A stretch of DNA of 64,000 bases from Rhododendron vialii (Eukaryota > Streptophyta > Magnoliopsida > Ericales > Ericaceae). Below the pieces are notes generated by a model. The model did no database searches. It had not been told where the DNA came from and saw only the letters and a program-made list of their open reading frames with translations. This document shows, one piece after another, positions 30,980 through 49,775 of the stretch. Numbering within the stretch: the stretch's first letter is position 1; every line of letters starts with the position of its first letter. The DNA is taken from the NCBI RefSeq assembly GCF_030253575.1, contig NC_080568.1, forward strand, positions 19,368,501 to 19,432,500, in the 5' to 3' direction. Position numbers and translations under genes: made by a program.

Positions 30980-32390
30980 ATAAGGTTGAGAAAAACCCCA
31001 AGCGTAGGGCTAGGTCGTCAGTAGCATAGTAAACCGGCAAGACCGGGATCGTACCACAGGGAATTCGCAATATAGCTAGTCTGGATTGTAGATTTAAAAG
31101 GTAGACTGCGGCGTTCAAGACGGCCAACTTGATTTGCTTAGAATTGGTGAAAATCGCCCGGGCGATTTACTAGGAAAAAGCTTAGTTAACTTAAAATAGG
31201 CAAGTCTAAGGATCTTCTAACCCTTGACAAAGGAGGTTACCGGTTCTCAGAATAACTCAGGCGAGAGTCACGACCGCGTGCTCACGCTCGGAGAATTTAA
31301 CTTTTATGACTACGTTTAATGAAAGATGTGATTAAACGGAGGCGAACCAACTTGTTTGACGAATTTATCGAACACTTAGGAGGCCACGAGCTCTCAGGGA
31401 GCTGCTTGCCAAGACCGCTTGACAAACGCCTCACCAAGTAATTAACACCCCTTTGCTTGGACCAAAAATGCAAGTTAAGTTCTATTCCGTAAATCATGCT
31501 TTTAAGCCCTAATATTTGAAAACCACATAAACACCTAAGTCCTCGGGAAAGATTATCCCAGGACTTGGCCAAACGACTACTCACACATACTTAAAGCAAA
31601 AACCAAAGCATAGAAATAAGACATAAATTTTAACCGATAGAAATGAAAATAAAGTGGATTTTATAAAGGATCTAGTCCGCGGCTACAACATTAATAAACG
31701 AGAAAACATTAAACGACAAATACCTTGAGGAGTTCTTGAAGAAATTAGCTAGAAAAGCTTGAAAGCCATTAATGGAGTTCTAGAAAATTAAAGGACTTAA
31801 AGTGGAAGATGACAAGCTCCTTTAGAAGAGAGAGAGAGACCCTATTTATACAAGGTGGTCTCTCTCTCACAAAATATCCCAAGAAAATATCCAAAAGTAA
31901 CCAAAAGTGAAAAACATTCCAAAAGTAGAAAGTAGAAAAAGCAGCAAAATCGTGCTGCAATCTGCAGTATGAACCAGTACTGGCCAATTCCCAGTACCGG
32001 TTCATAGGTCTTCAAAAGCTGGAAAACTTCAACTCTGGACATCATGAACCGGTACTGGCCAAATCCCAGTACCGGTTCATAGGAGGCAGAACTTCAAATT
32101 TTTTCTGCTTTGGCCCCGACAGCCCGACAGCGACCCGACACCCTCTTTGGCCTAGATTAATCACCCGACGGGGCTTTGTGGAACATTACTTCAATGCCTC
32201 GAACCCTTGGATACTTCCGACTACGATCCTTGGCGTTAAGAACCGCCTTAGCACCGCGTATTACCTGAGACAACCAAAGCAAACCCTTACGTGCAAAATG
32301 AGATACAAATGATATCTAAGGGAATCAAAAATGCTACAAATTAGGGAACTAAAGCACCAAGATTATACAATCTTGGTTGCTCATCACTCC
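30980..32390 (-). mobile_element. LTR-retrotransposon debris (LTR-like)
   Basis: On the minus strand the segment begins TGATGAGCAACC. At the other end its plus strand has GACCGGGATCGTACCACAGGGAA, a phrase of a kind common in plant LTR elements. There is no coding domain. I could not find a target duplication, so the limits and class are uncertain; it abuts another LTR-like segment. Confidence 0.4.
31969..32080. repeat. Two tandem copies of a 37-bp palindrome
   Basis: 31969-32005 and 32044-32080 each consist of 15-base arms (ATGAACCGGTACTGG and its complement) around a 7-base loop. One arm of the first copy has a single mismatch. Spacing is exactly 75 bases. Confidence 0.93.
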
Positions 32391-32394
32391 ATAG

Positions 32395-33610
32395 ATAAAT
32401 TACATCACCACAATAATCTTAAGCCGTCTTCTAAATAATCTTCCACATGCTCCAAAATTATCAACTCTTCCAAGACCTCTCCAAATTAATCCTTATATGC
32501 TCCAATTCAATTTCCACTAATTCGGCTCCACACCTGAAAAAGAAATTATCCGGAAAGTATACGATACAACAGAATAACAAAGCTCATAAGTGGAATCAAT
32601 AAACGATAATTGACCATCAAGTCAAAGCAACAATCATAAGGGACCTTATACCATGTCCTCCTTAGTACATGACCAGTGACACTCCCCCAATACTTTCCTC
32701 ACCGAGTCATCCTCGACCCATTCTGGCTATTGGATAGGCTATTGGTGCATGAATTCACTCGATCCCTGTACTAAACAATTCTATAGTACTCAACCAACAA
32801 CGTCATATTCGATACCAATCATTCCACTTTTCAACAATATTCCACAGGAGTGAACAAAAATCACGAGATAATCAAAAGAAGTACAAAAGTGAGAGTAAAG
32901 AAAGGATTCCGGAAGTAGGAAGCATATCGTACACTCCCCGGATTACCTCAAATATGACCGGCCGATTTGTCCACGAATCAATGCCTTAAAAATATTTTTC
33001 TATACCAATATCCACCCTTCAAAACATCACAAACTATTTATAAACTTTCAAGCTTTTTCCCTCTTCTCTTTCTCCCATTCTATCATCTCTTTCCTTTCTC
33101 TATTTTACTTGGTGATGTGTGGTGTGTGTGTGGTATTGAAGGTAGTAGGAAGGCCTATTTATACTACTAAGCTACAAGGTCTAGAATCATCTAATGAGAT
33201 CTATCCATATCTAACATTATCCTTCACAAAATCTAACCATATCTAACATTATCTTTCACAAAATCTCACCATATCTACTAGAATTATCTAATATAATCTA
33301 ATATTATCTAACAAAATCTATATAATATCTAATAAAATCAATCAAATCTTATCCTAATCTTATCCAATCCAATCCAATCTAATCTTATCCAATCCAATCC
33401 AATCCAATCTAATCCTATCCTAATCTTAATAAAATCCAATCAAATCTTATTCTAGATTTTTAGGATTATGAAGTAGGCTAGGGTTTCCTAGAAAGTCTAG
33501 ATATCTATCAATTAACAAAATCAATTATACTTACAAAAAAAAAATAATACTTCAATAAAATATTTAATTTTATTCGGAAAAAATATTGGCCCGAGATTCG
33601 GGTCATTACA
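32395..33610 (-). mobile_element. LTR of a TGTAATGACCC-type retrotransposon, 3' end unclear
   Basis: The minus strand begins TGTAATGACCC, as in the solo LTR at 49.17 kb. It carries a promoter-like TATAAATAGG (complement at 33154-33163) followed by a CA-rich stretch, the layout of a U3-R boundary. The expected ...GGTGTTACA end is missing, so the element is truncated or interrupted on its U5 side. Plus-strand 33180-33440 is a degenerate array of ATCTAACATTATC and AATCCAATCC units. Confidence 0.6.
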
Positions 33611-34440
33611 CTACGGGTTAAATAAAACAAAACATAGTAAGGGTTAACATAGTGAGCAATCAAATATTTAACTCTCAGTTTTTACCCACAAAAATTCCTA
33701 ATCGTTAAGAGGGTTTCATATACTGGACGTTTTTTCTCTCTGCCTAAAAAATCTTCATGGCACACCAGACCTCTCTCTCCCTCTTTCTTGGCACAAGAAT
33801 CCCACATCGTCAAAACTTTGAAGACAGTTTCGAGAAAATAAGAACATAGGAGAAGAGTGTCACGCCACGACACATGCACAGCACGAGCACGAAAAGAGCA
33901 CGGGCACGACACAACATGATTAAAAATTTAAACATATAAAATAATTAATCACAAAAGTAGATGTAAGCTACGTGTACACTCTGTCTTATAATTGATGTGT
34001 CACAATGTTGATGATTACAAATAAAAAAGTATTACATTCATTTTTAAATTTGCAATTGATTGTCGATTGATAGTTGAGTAGGAGCTAATTTATTTAAAAT
34101 GTACTAAAACTACAGTGATGCAACTCTTACCTATTTACATTCATTTGTATTACGAAATTGCAATTTTTCATAATATTTCGTATTTTTTCAGTTTAATTGT
34201 TTTATTTTATTATTTTTATGTAGAATTGGTCGCATATTTTATTTAAATTCTTTTGAGAGCATAATTTATGAAAAACATAATTAAGTATGGAGTAGTCATG
34301 TTGCTATTTTTTACATTTTTGAGTTTTAATGTATTCACGTTGTTATGCACGTTTCTTTTTGTTTGTCTCCCATACATGGTCGCCCCTGTGTAGTGAAATT
34401 AATTCCTGGCTCTGTCCCTGGGTGCGTGCAAGTTGGCCCG
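33611..34440. other. Intergenic, possible hAT terminus
   Basis: No gene. ATTCCTGGCTCTGTCCCTG at about 34402-34420 looks like the right end of a plant hAT element; I could not find its partner. The F-box duplication starts just after. Confidence 0.35.
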
Positions 34441-34729
34441 GGACATCCTGCATTAGATTCTTCATAATGAAGAAATTTCAACTTATTCTTTTTATCCTTT
34501 CATTCGCTAACCTACCCGTAGTCCTCTGTTTCCTCTTATTCTTTTTTCTTCAAACAGTGAGCTGCACTGGTCCTGCGCATGCAAGCTTTGAATTTTTTTT
34601 TTTGTTATTTTGATCTCTCATTCACTCCCAGCAATCCTCTTCCTTTCTTGTTCTTTTGTTCAATGTTCCAATACTAGCTTCGGATTTGAGTTATATGCGT
34701 CCAATTTCTTATTAAGACATTATTGCGTA

Positions 34730-34917
34730 CTCCCTCCATCCCTAAATAAATGTCTAGACCAAAAACCTATACCTTTAAAAACATGCATTTTTTAGATTCA
34801 AAAAATTTGAAAAAAAAATTGCAAAGGTATTTTTTCCCATTTAAAAAAAAAATTGAACGAAAAAAATGCATTAAAGGTCTAGGTTTGTGGGCTGAACATT
34901 TATTTAGAGACGGAGGG
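34730..34917. mobile_element. Stowaway-like MITE in the duplicated intron
   Basis: CTCCCTCCATCCCTAAATAA and its inverted partner TTATTTAGAGACGGAGGG, with TA on both sides. Same insertion as at 28622. Confidence 0.85.
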
Positions 34918-35043
34918 TATAATTGAATCATGCAATGTACACACGAAATATATGTTTAGCATAATTTTTAAATTTGCATGACTGATTCATGTATTTTGCA
35001 TGTCATAATGCTTGCATTTTTGTTTTTGCCTTCTTATCGATAG

Positions 35044-35837
35044 TTGCAGAGATTTTAGAAGAGCAGCCGAGGAAGAATGTATCCTCGAGCAAAGTATCAA
35101 TAATGGGATTTCCAGTGAATCAATGGCTAAAATCCGAGGAAGTGAGTTTGTTTTTGAATCGGTGCGTGGTGGGTGGAAATCCGGAGGCCCTGTACAGAGA
35201 GGGAATGGTAACAAAATCTCTTTTTCCTAATCTCATACTAGCTTATTTAACTTTGAATGCTCGTGCGAACATATGATTTGCGTGTCTCTACTTAATTGAT
35301 TTGCCAAGCTCTAATTAACTTCATTTGACGAAGCCATCAAAAACTACTTAGCACTAATTCTAATCCATATATTCATGATCAGTTAACAAAGTGTTGATGA
35401 CTACTATTTTATTGGAATAGGTTGAGTACTTTAGTTCAATGAGAATGGAATTTGGGCTTGAGAAGTTGAGGAGAGCATCAGAAAAAGGTCATGCTGAAGC
35501 CTCATACGCGCGTGTACGGTATTATACTAGAGTGTATGGGTGGACATTCAAGTTTAGAGGGGTTCAGCTTCTAAATGCCATGAAGGGTAGTACTACTTCA
35601 CAATCAACGCGCTTAATTTGCAATATTCCAAGAGTGTCGAAAGAGAATTGAGGTCGTTATTCGCTTAATGTGGATCAACAACCACCTTACGGGTCGACAA
35701 AGCAGAAGTTGCTGCCATGAAAATACAAGCAGATTGAAGGAGACATGGATGGGCGACGCGAAGTGGTGGTTGATGCGAGTTGCGAAGCGTGTAAATGGGA
35801 TAGAGAAGTGAGCTTGTTTTGCGATATGTTACATTAA
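35044..35837 (+). pseudogene. F-box gene copy without F-box exon, frameshifted
   Basis: Equivalent to exons 2 (35044-35207) and 3 (35421-35837) of the F-box gene. Relative to the intact gene, exon 2 has a one-base insertion (GAGCAAAGTATC for GAGCAAGTATC) and a 3-base deletion. Exon 3 has a four-base CGCG insertion after GCCTCATACG and later indels. The F-box exon and promoter are absent, and both splice sites of the inner intron survive. Not expected to make a functional protein. Confidence 0.9.
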
Positions 35838-35911
35838 TTCCTCATCGGAAGTCAGTGTAGTAGTAGTATTTTGTAGGGGCCAAAGTTTGTCTTTCTGAAA
35901 TCATATATGGG

Positions 35912-36528
35912 CAGTGGCGGACTCAGGAATTCCATATATTTGGGGCACATATTATTCACAATCTTGAAAAATATTTCTCTATATGTATACCACTAAATTA
36001 TCGCTCAATTATTGAATATTGATCACTCATTTTATTCCGCAACCGATTTTTGATAATCTTCATGTCTGAAAATACTTTTTCAACTGTCGCGGTGGCAACC
36101 GTAAGATTGATAGAAAGTAAACTAAAGTATTTAGTAATTTGATTTTCATAATATTTTGGATTCGGAGGAAAACACACAGAGATAGGACAAAATTAGAGAA
36201 ATAAAGGACAGAGGTAGAACAAAAATGAAGAAATAAAGGAAAGATGTAGAAAAAAATGAAAAAAATAAAGGAAAAAGATAAAACAAGAATGAAGAAATAA
36301 AGGAAAGAGAGAACAAAAATAGAAAAAAAAAAAAAACAAACACAAGGGTTGGCATAAATGGGAATCAAATCCAGGTGCCAAGAGCTTTTCATAGTCTATA
36401 GAACCACTCCACCACACTGATGAACTGTACCAATGTAAAATCTTTTACAAATTTATATCAATTTTTTATTTTTTTAAAAAAGGCATGGGGCACGTGATCC
36501 CACGTGCCTCCACGTGGGTCCGCCCCTG
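35912..36528. mobile_element. Non-autonomous hAT element (617 bp) with perfect target duplication
   Basis: Inverted ends CAGTGGCGGACTCAGG and the complement of GGGTCCGCCCCTG mark a plant hAT. A perfect 8-bp duplication TATATGGG flanks it at 35904-35911 and 36529-36536. The intact F-box copy has one uninterrupted TATATGGG at the same place (about 29845), so the insertion came after the duplication. Confidence 0.95.
36360..36417 (-). other. tRNA-like box A / box B pair within the hAT element
   Basis: On the minus strand GTGGTGGAGTGGTTCTATAG resembles box A. GGATTTGATTCCC, about 45 bases on, resembles box B. There is no complete tRNA fold. Same arrangement as in the hAT element at 23.6 kb. Confidence 0.45.
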
Positions 36529-37160
36529 TATATGGGTGGCAGCCTTTTGTAGTTAATTACTAGTATTTTGTGGCTTATAAGGGCTTTATTCAAGTGAGAG
36601 ATTATGGATATGTTACTTTACATATAGTGTTGTTATAATTGAGGTAGTGAAATCTAGAGCGCCTAGATAGAGGCAAATGCGATGACTTTTGTGATTTGGT
36701 ATTTGCTTAAATGATACTACTATCATGTGCGCTATTTAATTCAAAATGGGTTTTAGAGAAACTGTATCTTCTTTTTTTATAATCAAATGTTCGGGTCAGT
36801 TTATGCACATTTCGATTAATTTCGGAGCTCAAAAGTTTATAATTGGGTAAACCTTCAGTGGCCCAAAGTTAAAAATGTTTGGTCTTCGTAGAAATGGAAC
36901 ATGTAACATAATGGAGGAGAATTTATTGGTTTCTCATAACCATCCGGCCAAACCCCTTGGGGTTAAGAGAAATTTTGTCTGAAATTGTTTTGTTAAGTTG
37001 GAAATGGTCGCTTTTTCCCAATTAAATTGATTATAGTGTATGACTCGGAAACTTGTCTAGTTGGCCAACTTGGCTACTTCTATAATTTATACTGTAAGAA
37101 AGTTTTAAAAAGCAAAATATGTTTGAGAAGATATTAAAATGACGAATAAATTTCTTAATC

Positions 37161-38070
37161 ATGCCATGCATAATTGGTTTTCAAAAACAAAATCAAAATA
37201 AAAATCATGCAAGTGTATCTCCTCGATCTACAAAAAACTGATAAGTCCACCGTTTAGAAAAATGGGTCAGAGCATCTCAAATCAAAGTCATTATTTCGCA
37301 TGAGACCTCAAAAATGACCTCCAATGGTCAACAAATTTTGAACCCAAAAAATGACTTTTATGACAGAAAAAACCCCATTGCCACTTTAGCGTTTCTGTGT
37401 TGCTATCCTGTTGGTTTAAATCTCTTATTTCAGGTGACCTAAAGGTGGGGATGGTTAACATAAATAATACTACTATTATATTTGATATCATTAAAGTAAC
37501 TCTCCTAAAAATTGACAAAATATTAGGCCAAATATAATTTTTACTCAGAAAAAAATGGCTCAAAATATTAGAGGTGATCTCAATTTTAGCTAGCGGATTT
37601 ATCTACTTTCTTCTCATTTGTTCTATCCTCAAGTACATGCCAATTTATGGTGGGATGTGTTTTGTGTTTTTGAAGCACTGTCTTACACAAATATGATCCG
37701 GATCCGACATAATCCAAATTTGATCCAAATCCAAAATATTAGTAACTAAAAATTCACTCCGAATCCGACTTGTCCAAATTCATTTGAGGTAATACGAATC
37801 CAAATTCGAAAAATTGGTTAATCTATGTAGTAGGTGTGAGTAGTGAGAAGAATGGGGGTGAAAACAGAATTTCCCCAACTCACCAAAGTCTCAAGTCTCA
37901 ACTAAAACCCACCAACTCACCAAAGTCTTTGTATTCATCGCTGCTCTCAGGTGACTTCGGAGCTTCCAAAGCTTTTCCCTCTAAAACTTCTCTCCGTGGT
38001 GGCTGCCTTGCTCATTTCTCAATCCTCTCTCTCCTCCATCGCTGCCTTCCGGAGACTCGCCGGAGCTTCC
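37161..38070. other. Intergenic and FabG promoter side
   Basis: No gene. 37840-37940 contains a short duplicated phrase, CCAACTCACCAAAGTC, just upstream of the FabG start and probably in the 5' UTR. Confidence 0.5.
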
Positions 38071-44701
<6,631 letters not shown>

Positions 44702-45904
44702 GAGGCCGTTGACTAGATCTCCTGCCAAATCACCACAAACCAATGCTTCCGATCCAGACGAGTAAAATTGCAGTTGTCTGATGCATCACAAAACACTATT
44801 GAGGCTTATGCAGGCGTTTTGTCTTCAAGATACTCATAGCAAGAAATAATAGGAATGCTGCGGAGGTTTTTAAGGGGTTTTTTTTTTTTAATTTTTAAAA
44901 TTGAGCATGTTATTGACATCAAACATGGTTTGTGGAAGTCTTTTTTCCAAACTACTTTTGGCGTTAACGAAATGTACTTTTGTAATATGAGACACAATGT
45001 ACTTTTGTAGTCAACCGGGTTGATTATGCTACATGATTTTCTAAGATGTAGGAAACTTCCTTTGCTATGCTTACATATCTTGCTAGTACTTTTTTCCTGC
45101 GGCGAGCTACCCAACCTTGTCTCATTGCTTGGCATAATTAATGTTTTACGTACCGAATACCACAGGAATAACAGTTCGTTGAGAAGCCGATGGTCACTGT
45201 AATTTTATCATCAACAAATTGCCTAAGGAGTAGCTAGCTGCCTGGGATTTTGTTAGGGTTTACAATGTGCTAAAAATGAAGACTGCAGTAAGAAGTTTGT
45301 TAGGTTACCTTCAGAATAGTGATGTTACATATGTTGAATGTATATACTACATCTGTCCAAAATTATCACTCTTCAAAAGTGTGGATGATACTCAACGAAT
45401 GTTAGAATTTCAAAATACACATTTTCAACTAAGAGTAAAGAATTGGAAACTTCTATGCATAATTCATGAAAACCGAGATTATTTTTGCACAATATCGCTT
45501 CCCTAATGGCGATCAGTTACTAATATTGAGTTTTGATTAGCAAATAAGAAGATCAAATACTATGTGTCTGAATATTGACCTTACTGTTAGAGATTCCTGG
45601 CTCCGCTCTTGTTGACCAGTCAAAATGAACAAGGATTTTCAGAAAAAAAAGAAGGGAATTGAATTTTACACTCTATTTTTTGATATCACGTTCTCTTTTT
45701 TGTCTTTTACCAAAAAAAAAATACATACTCTTTCAACATTAAAATCCAAAAAATGGAGTGTGGTTATAAAAAAGGAAGTGTATAAATCAATTCCTAAAAA
45801 GAAAGATGGACCAAAATTTTAGGAAAAGAGTATATATTGGATATAGAATGATGTAATGGTTGTTTTATCAAAGTCATTAACCATTTGAAATCAAGTGATT
45901 GGAA
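44702..45904. other. FabG 3' flank and intergenic
   Basis: The first few hundred bases should hold the FabG 3' UTR; no other gene seen. Confidence 0.5.
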
Positions 45905-46382
45905 TCCATTATTTAAGAGTATCCACAATGCTATAATCAAAAGTAAAAGGTTTTTAAAGTTAGTAATGTCGGTGCAAAATATGGTTCATAAGCATCCCCA
46001 TTGTAGCGGATCAAAAAAAAAAAAAAGCATCCCCATTGTAATAAGCAAATGAGTGTTGATAAAATAAATTTAACAACAATGCTAAAAAACACCCCACATT
46101 ATAATAAGCATAGTTACAAGTCTTTTAGCAAATAATCAAATTTCACCCATTTCATTACCAAACTTCACAACTTTTACCAATAATCAAAACTCAATAACCA
46201 AACTCAAAATTCAATAACTCAAAAACACTCCACATTGGAATCGTCTCATCAAAATGAATAATTTGGTGGTCAAGTGCGTAATTGAAATTCTTTTGCAATT
46301 AGGCAAATGTGCATTGTGTATTATGGGGTTTTTTTTTTTTTGTTATGGATGCAAAAATAATCAATGTGGAGGTAGATGTTGT
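45905..46382. mobile_element. AT-rich MITE copies, left of the solo LTR
   Basis: Two starts are visible: AAGAGTATCCACAATGCTATAATCAAA at 45917 and GCATCCCCATTGTAATAAGC at 46028. The second element runs into the solo LTR and resumes after it. Its ends resemble those at 49262 and 49770. Confidence 0.6.
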
Positions 46383-46939
46383 TGTAACACCCCTAATTTT
46401 GGGTACGTTAAATAGACAATTTTATTGAAACTTCAAAATAGAGTCTGGCTCATTATTACATCACAACTTCCATAAGAGTACTTTCATTACAAAAGGGAGG
46501 GAAATTAGGGTTCCTAACTACAGTTCCGCTTGCTCCTCCATCCTAGTCAGCTCTTCAGCTCCAAAGGCTTCCAAGGTGTGTAGCTCACCTTGATCATCTA
46601 CAAAGTCTGACACATTATACCAGCGTCGCCACTAGTATAATATGTCAGGGTTACCAAAGGTAACACCATGAGCTATGAGAGCTCAATAGAATAATTCATA
46701 TCCACTAACCCTTTAACTTACACACATTAGATCATAATATTAACGATTTCCACGAAGTACATGCATATCTAACAAAAACAGTTAACAATAACACATCCAC
46801 ATTTGCTAATCAACTATCGTTGGTGTCCATGATTTCTGAATTTCTCCTACGCAACATTTCATAAACCATGTCACTGGTTTCACCTTTTATTTACCAAATC
46901 AACACTTCCAAAATCGTTTTAACACACCCAACCTCGGTT

Positions 46940-47305
46940 CCGCCGTTCCGGTCTCCCGAGTATCCTCACAATGGTTCCGCCGCACCGGGTTTCCATTGGC
47001 ACATAAAATTTGCATTGGCTACTCTCTACGGATAACCAAGTCACATTACCAATGAGGCTACCACGTCCGGTCCCGTTGGCAATCTTCACAATGGATTACC
47101 AAGTCCGGCCACATTACAGTTTTCGCAATCCATACGACGGGCTACCAATCCGGCCACATCGCGGTTTTCATACACACAATGGGCTACCAATTTCGGCCAC
47201 ATTGCGGTTTTCGCAATCTACACGATGGGCTATCTAATCCGGTCACATCGCGGTTTCCATACACACAATGGGCTACCAAGTCCAGCCACATTGCGGTTTC
47301 AAAAC
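46940..47305. repeat. Minisatellite, about 42-46 bp unit, six copies
   Basis: Unit approximately GGCTACCAATCCGGCCACAT followed by YGCGGTTTTC and a variable spacer. Two spacer types alternate: CGCAATCYACACGATG and ATACACACAATG. Lies in the U5-side half of the solo LTR. Confidence 0.85.
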
Positions 47306-48186
47306 ATGTCTTGTCATTAACACACCCTAAGTACCATGTTTCTACTTTCTCGATTTCTGTGTCTTGTTTTCATGTAACAATTCCGCGGTAGGACTTTTCA
47401 CATACGAAATCATAAATTATTCATTGTAATCTTGAAACTAAACTAGCAAGATCATCCAACTCTGTATTAATCATCATGCTCAAACCACAACTTAAAACAT
47501 AACGCCACATGTACGAACGCCTTTGGGGTGAAAATCACTTATGCTTTACAATAAGACAAGTAATGTAAGCAATTCATGTATACATGCTCATAACCATCTT
47601 AAAGATCAAAATACGAATACTTCTACCAAACGATAAAATCTTATCTTTCGAAAATCGTTCTTTCTTTATTTGTGGGGAATTCAAAACAATATATGTTTAT
47701 TAGAGTAAAAGTCGATTATTCCAACATGCTCATATTTTCATGAGCGAAAATAAGTTTGTTAACTATCATGCATTCCAAACCTTATAGGTGATAGATAACC
47801 TTATATACTTAAAGAAAACGGTTAGGGACATTCTACGTATACTTAGAGATAGTGAGGATGGAAAAATCTACCGTTCTTCTTAGCGGTAGGGCGGCTACGA
47901 AAAGGTAAGTCGGCGGTCGAACGGAGTAACTTCCTACAATAAGCTTCCGGTAGCTTCGAAAGAAAAAGATTTATCTCGAAACTTGTTCTTGACTAAACTA
48001 CTAAACGTTTATGGATCGAAGGGTGGTTGAGTGGCGGTTTAATGGCGGTTTAGGATGAATTTCTTGAAGAACTTAAGAAGAACTCAATAACAAGAAAGAA
48101 CTAGGAAAAACAAAGTAAGCACACAAAGATTTCTAGAGAGAGAAGTTGAAGGTTGAAGGTGTGAGTTGAATGGTGAGAATGAAGTG

Positions 48187-48196
48187 CTATTTATAG
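48187..48196 (-). promoter_or_regulatory. TATA box of the solo LTR
   Basis: CTATAAATAG on the minus strand, followed by a pyrimidine-rich, CA-containing leader typical of a transcription start in plant LTRs. Confidence 0.65.
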
Positions 48197-49178
48197 CAAA
48201 ATTCTTGGCTTCCATTGGCAAGACTACTTCTATTATCCAAAGGATAAATTTTTCCCTAGTAATTATTGTCCAATAAATCCTTCCAAGCTTGTCATGCCTT
48301 CCATGACTTGTCTTTTCACCTTTAGGCCATAATTCAGGTTATTATAAAGGGTTTTTAGTCTATTCTTGTACTAGAAATGGCTTGCTTGGAAGAAAGTACA
48401 AAAAAAAGTCTAGAATAGGTTGTTATGTAGTACTTAGGAAGATTTGATGGAAGAAAAAATGGATGGTTCAAAGATTGGATTGTAAGGATGTAAGAAGATC
48501 ATGAACTCTCTAAATCTATCTCATATCTCTCCATCTTTCACTAGTACAAGGTACCTATATATATAACTTAAGTTGGTAGAAGAAATCTAAGTTGGCATGC
48601 TTAAAATAACCTATGAGGTACATATACCTATATATATAAGTACTTAGAAAATCTAGGGAAGTGACTTACTTTTATTACCCAAGGGATAACATTTTTCCTA
48701 GTAATTATTGACCCAAGGGTAAAGAAAGAGAAGGAAAAAAAAAAAAAAGTACACTTGGAAGATATAATGATTTTCTAGTCTAGAGTTGGAAAGGTTCACA
48801 ATGCTCAAAGATGGTCAAAAAGGTCCATCTAAAGTTAGGAAATTATAACTAGGTGAATTGGTAGTTTGGTTTCTTCAACTATTCGGTTGGAAGCTAATTC
48901 TATTTGCCAAGTAGGATTTCTAGCAAAGAAATATAATTTAAGACTTTATCTCACTCACTAAGAAAATATCCAAGTGCTTCTACAAGCATACTCGTCTTTA
49001 GAAAATGACTAGGTTATTTGGTGCGGAAAAAAAATATAAATTTATAAGTCTCAAGTTTAATTATGACGGATTATTAGAAATTAAAAAGTAATTTTAAAAG
49101 CAAATCCAGGTAATTAAAATAAAATTTAAATTTTTAACGAAATTTTTATTTACCAAAAATCAGGGTCATTACAGTTGT

Positions 49179-49775
49179 TAAGTTTGATTATGGATTAAAT
49201 GGATAACCAAATGCTGATGTGACACATTTTAGTTATAGGTTTTGATTATTACCATTGCGGATCCTCTAATGCTATAATCAAACTTAACAATCTCCTTAGA
49301 AATAATTAGATTTTGGGTTTTGGATAATCAAAATTAGCAACCTTTTGACGATGACCAAATTTAATAGACTCTACATATTCTCAATCAAATACACTAATCA
49401 TATACTAAATTTTTCTTTGACCCTACATATTCTCAATCAAATACATTAATCATTATACAAAAATGTTCTATTTCTCTTCCCTTTTCCTCTCTCTTTCTTT
49501 TTGAACAATATTTTTGAAAAAAAATTTATTTTCTAGAAAATAGTTTTTTCCCAAAAAAAGGTTTCAAAAACTATTTCTATTTCTAGTAAATAGTTTTTCT
49601 TAGTTTCAAAACTATTTTAGAAAAACTATTTTCTACTGTTCAATTTAGATTGTGTCATTGTAGATATCTACATTGTTAATCTTAATAATCTCTTAAATGA
49701 ATAACCAAAAGCTGATGTAACAACTTTTAGTTATCAATTTTTATTACTACTCCGTATAACATTGTGGATACCCTA
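49179..49775. mobile_element. AT-rich MITE copies, right of the solo LTR
   Basis: The interrupted element ends near 49262 (ATTACCATTGCGGATCC). A second begins there (CTCTAATGCTATAATCAAAC) and ends TAACATTGTGGATACCC near 49770, whose complement matches the start at 45917. Confidence 0.6.

Larger units (their letters stand above)
34441..37160. repeat. Local segmental duplication, copy 2
   Basis: Counterpart of 28233-30465, about 6.2 kb downstream in the same orientation. It is longer only because of a 617-bp hAT insertion. It starts inside intron 1, so the F-box exon was not copied. Confidence 0.9.
46383..49173 (-). mobile_element. Solo LTR (2791 bp) of a Ty3/gypsy-type retrotransposon
   Basis: Plus-strand ends are TGTAACACCCC and GGGTCATTACA (TGTAA...TTACA). 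A perfect 5-bp target duplication GTTGT lies at 46378-46382 and 49174-49178. No coding region, primer site or internal LTR pair is seen, so it is one LTR left by recombination. A TATA box on the minus strand shows LTR orientation. Long LTRs with such ends are known in plant chromoviruses (Tekay type); this class assignment is inference. It interrupts a MITE. Confidence 0.8.

Noticed and set aside
46940-47305. CRISPR array
   Set aside because: Repeats are imperfect and spacers are alternating variants of each other. The setting is a plant LTR.
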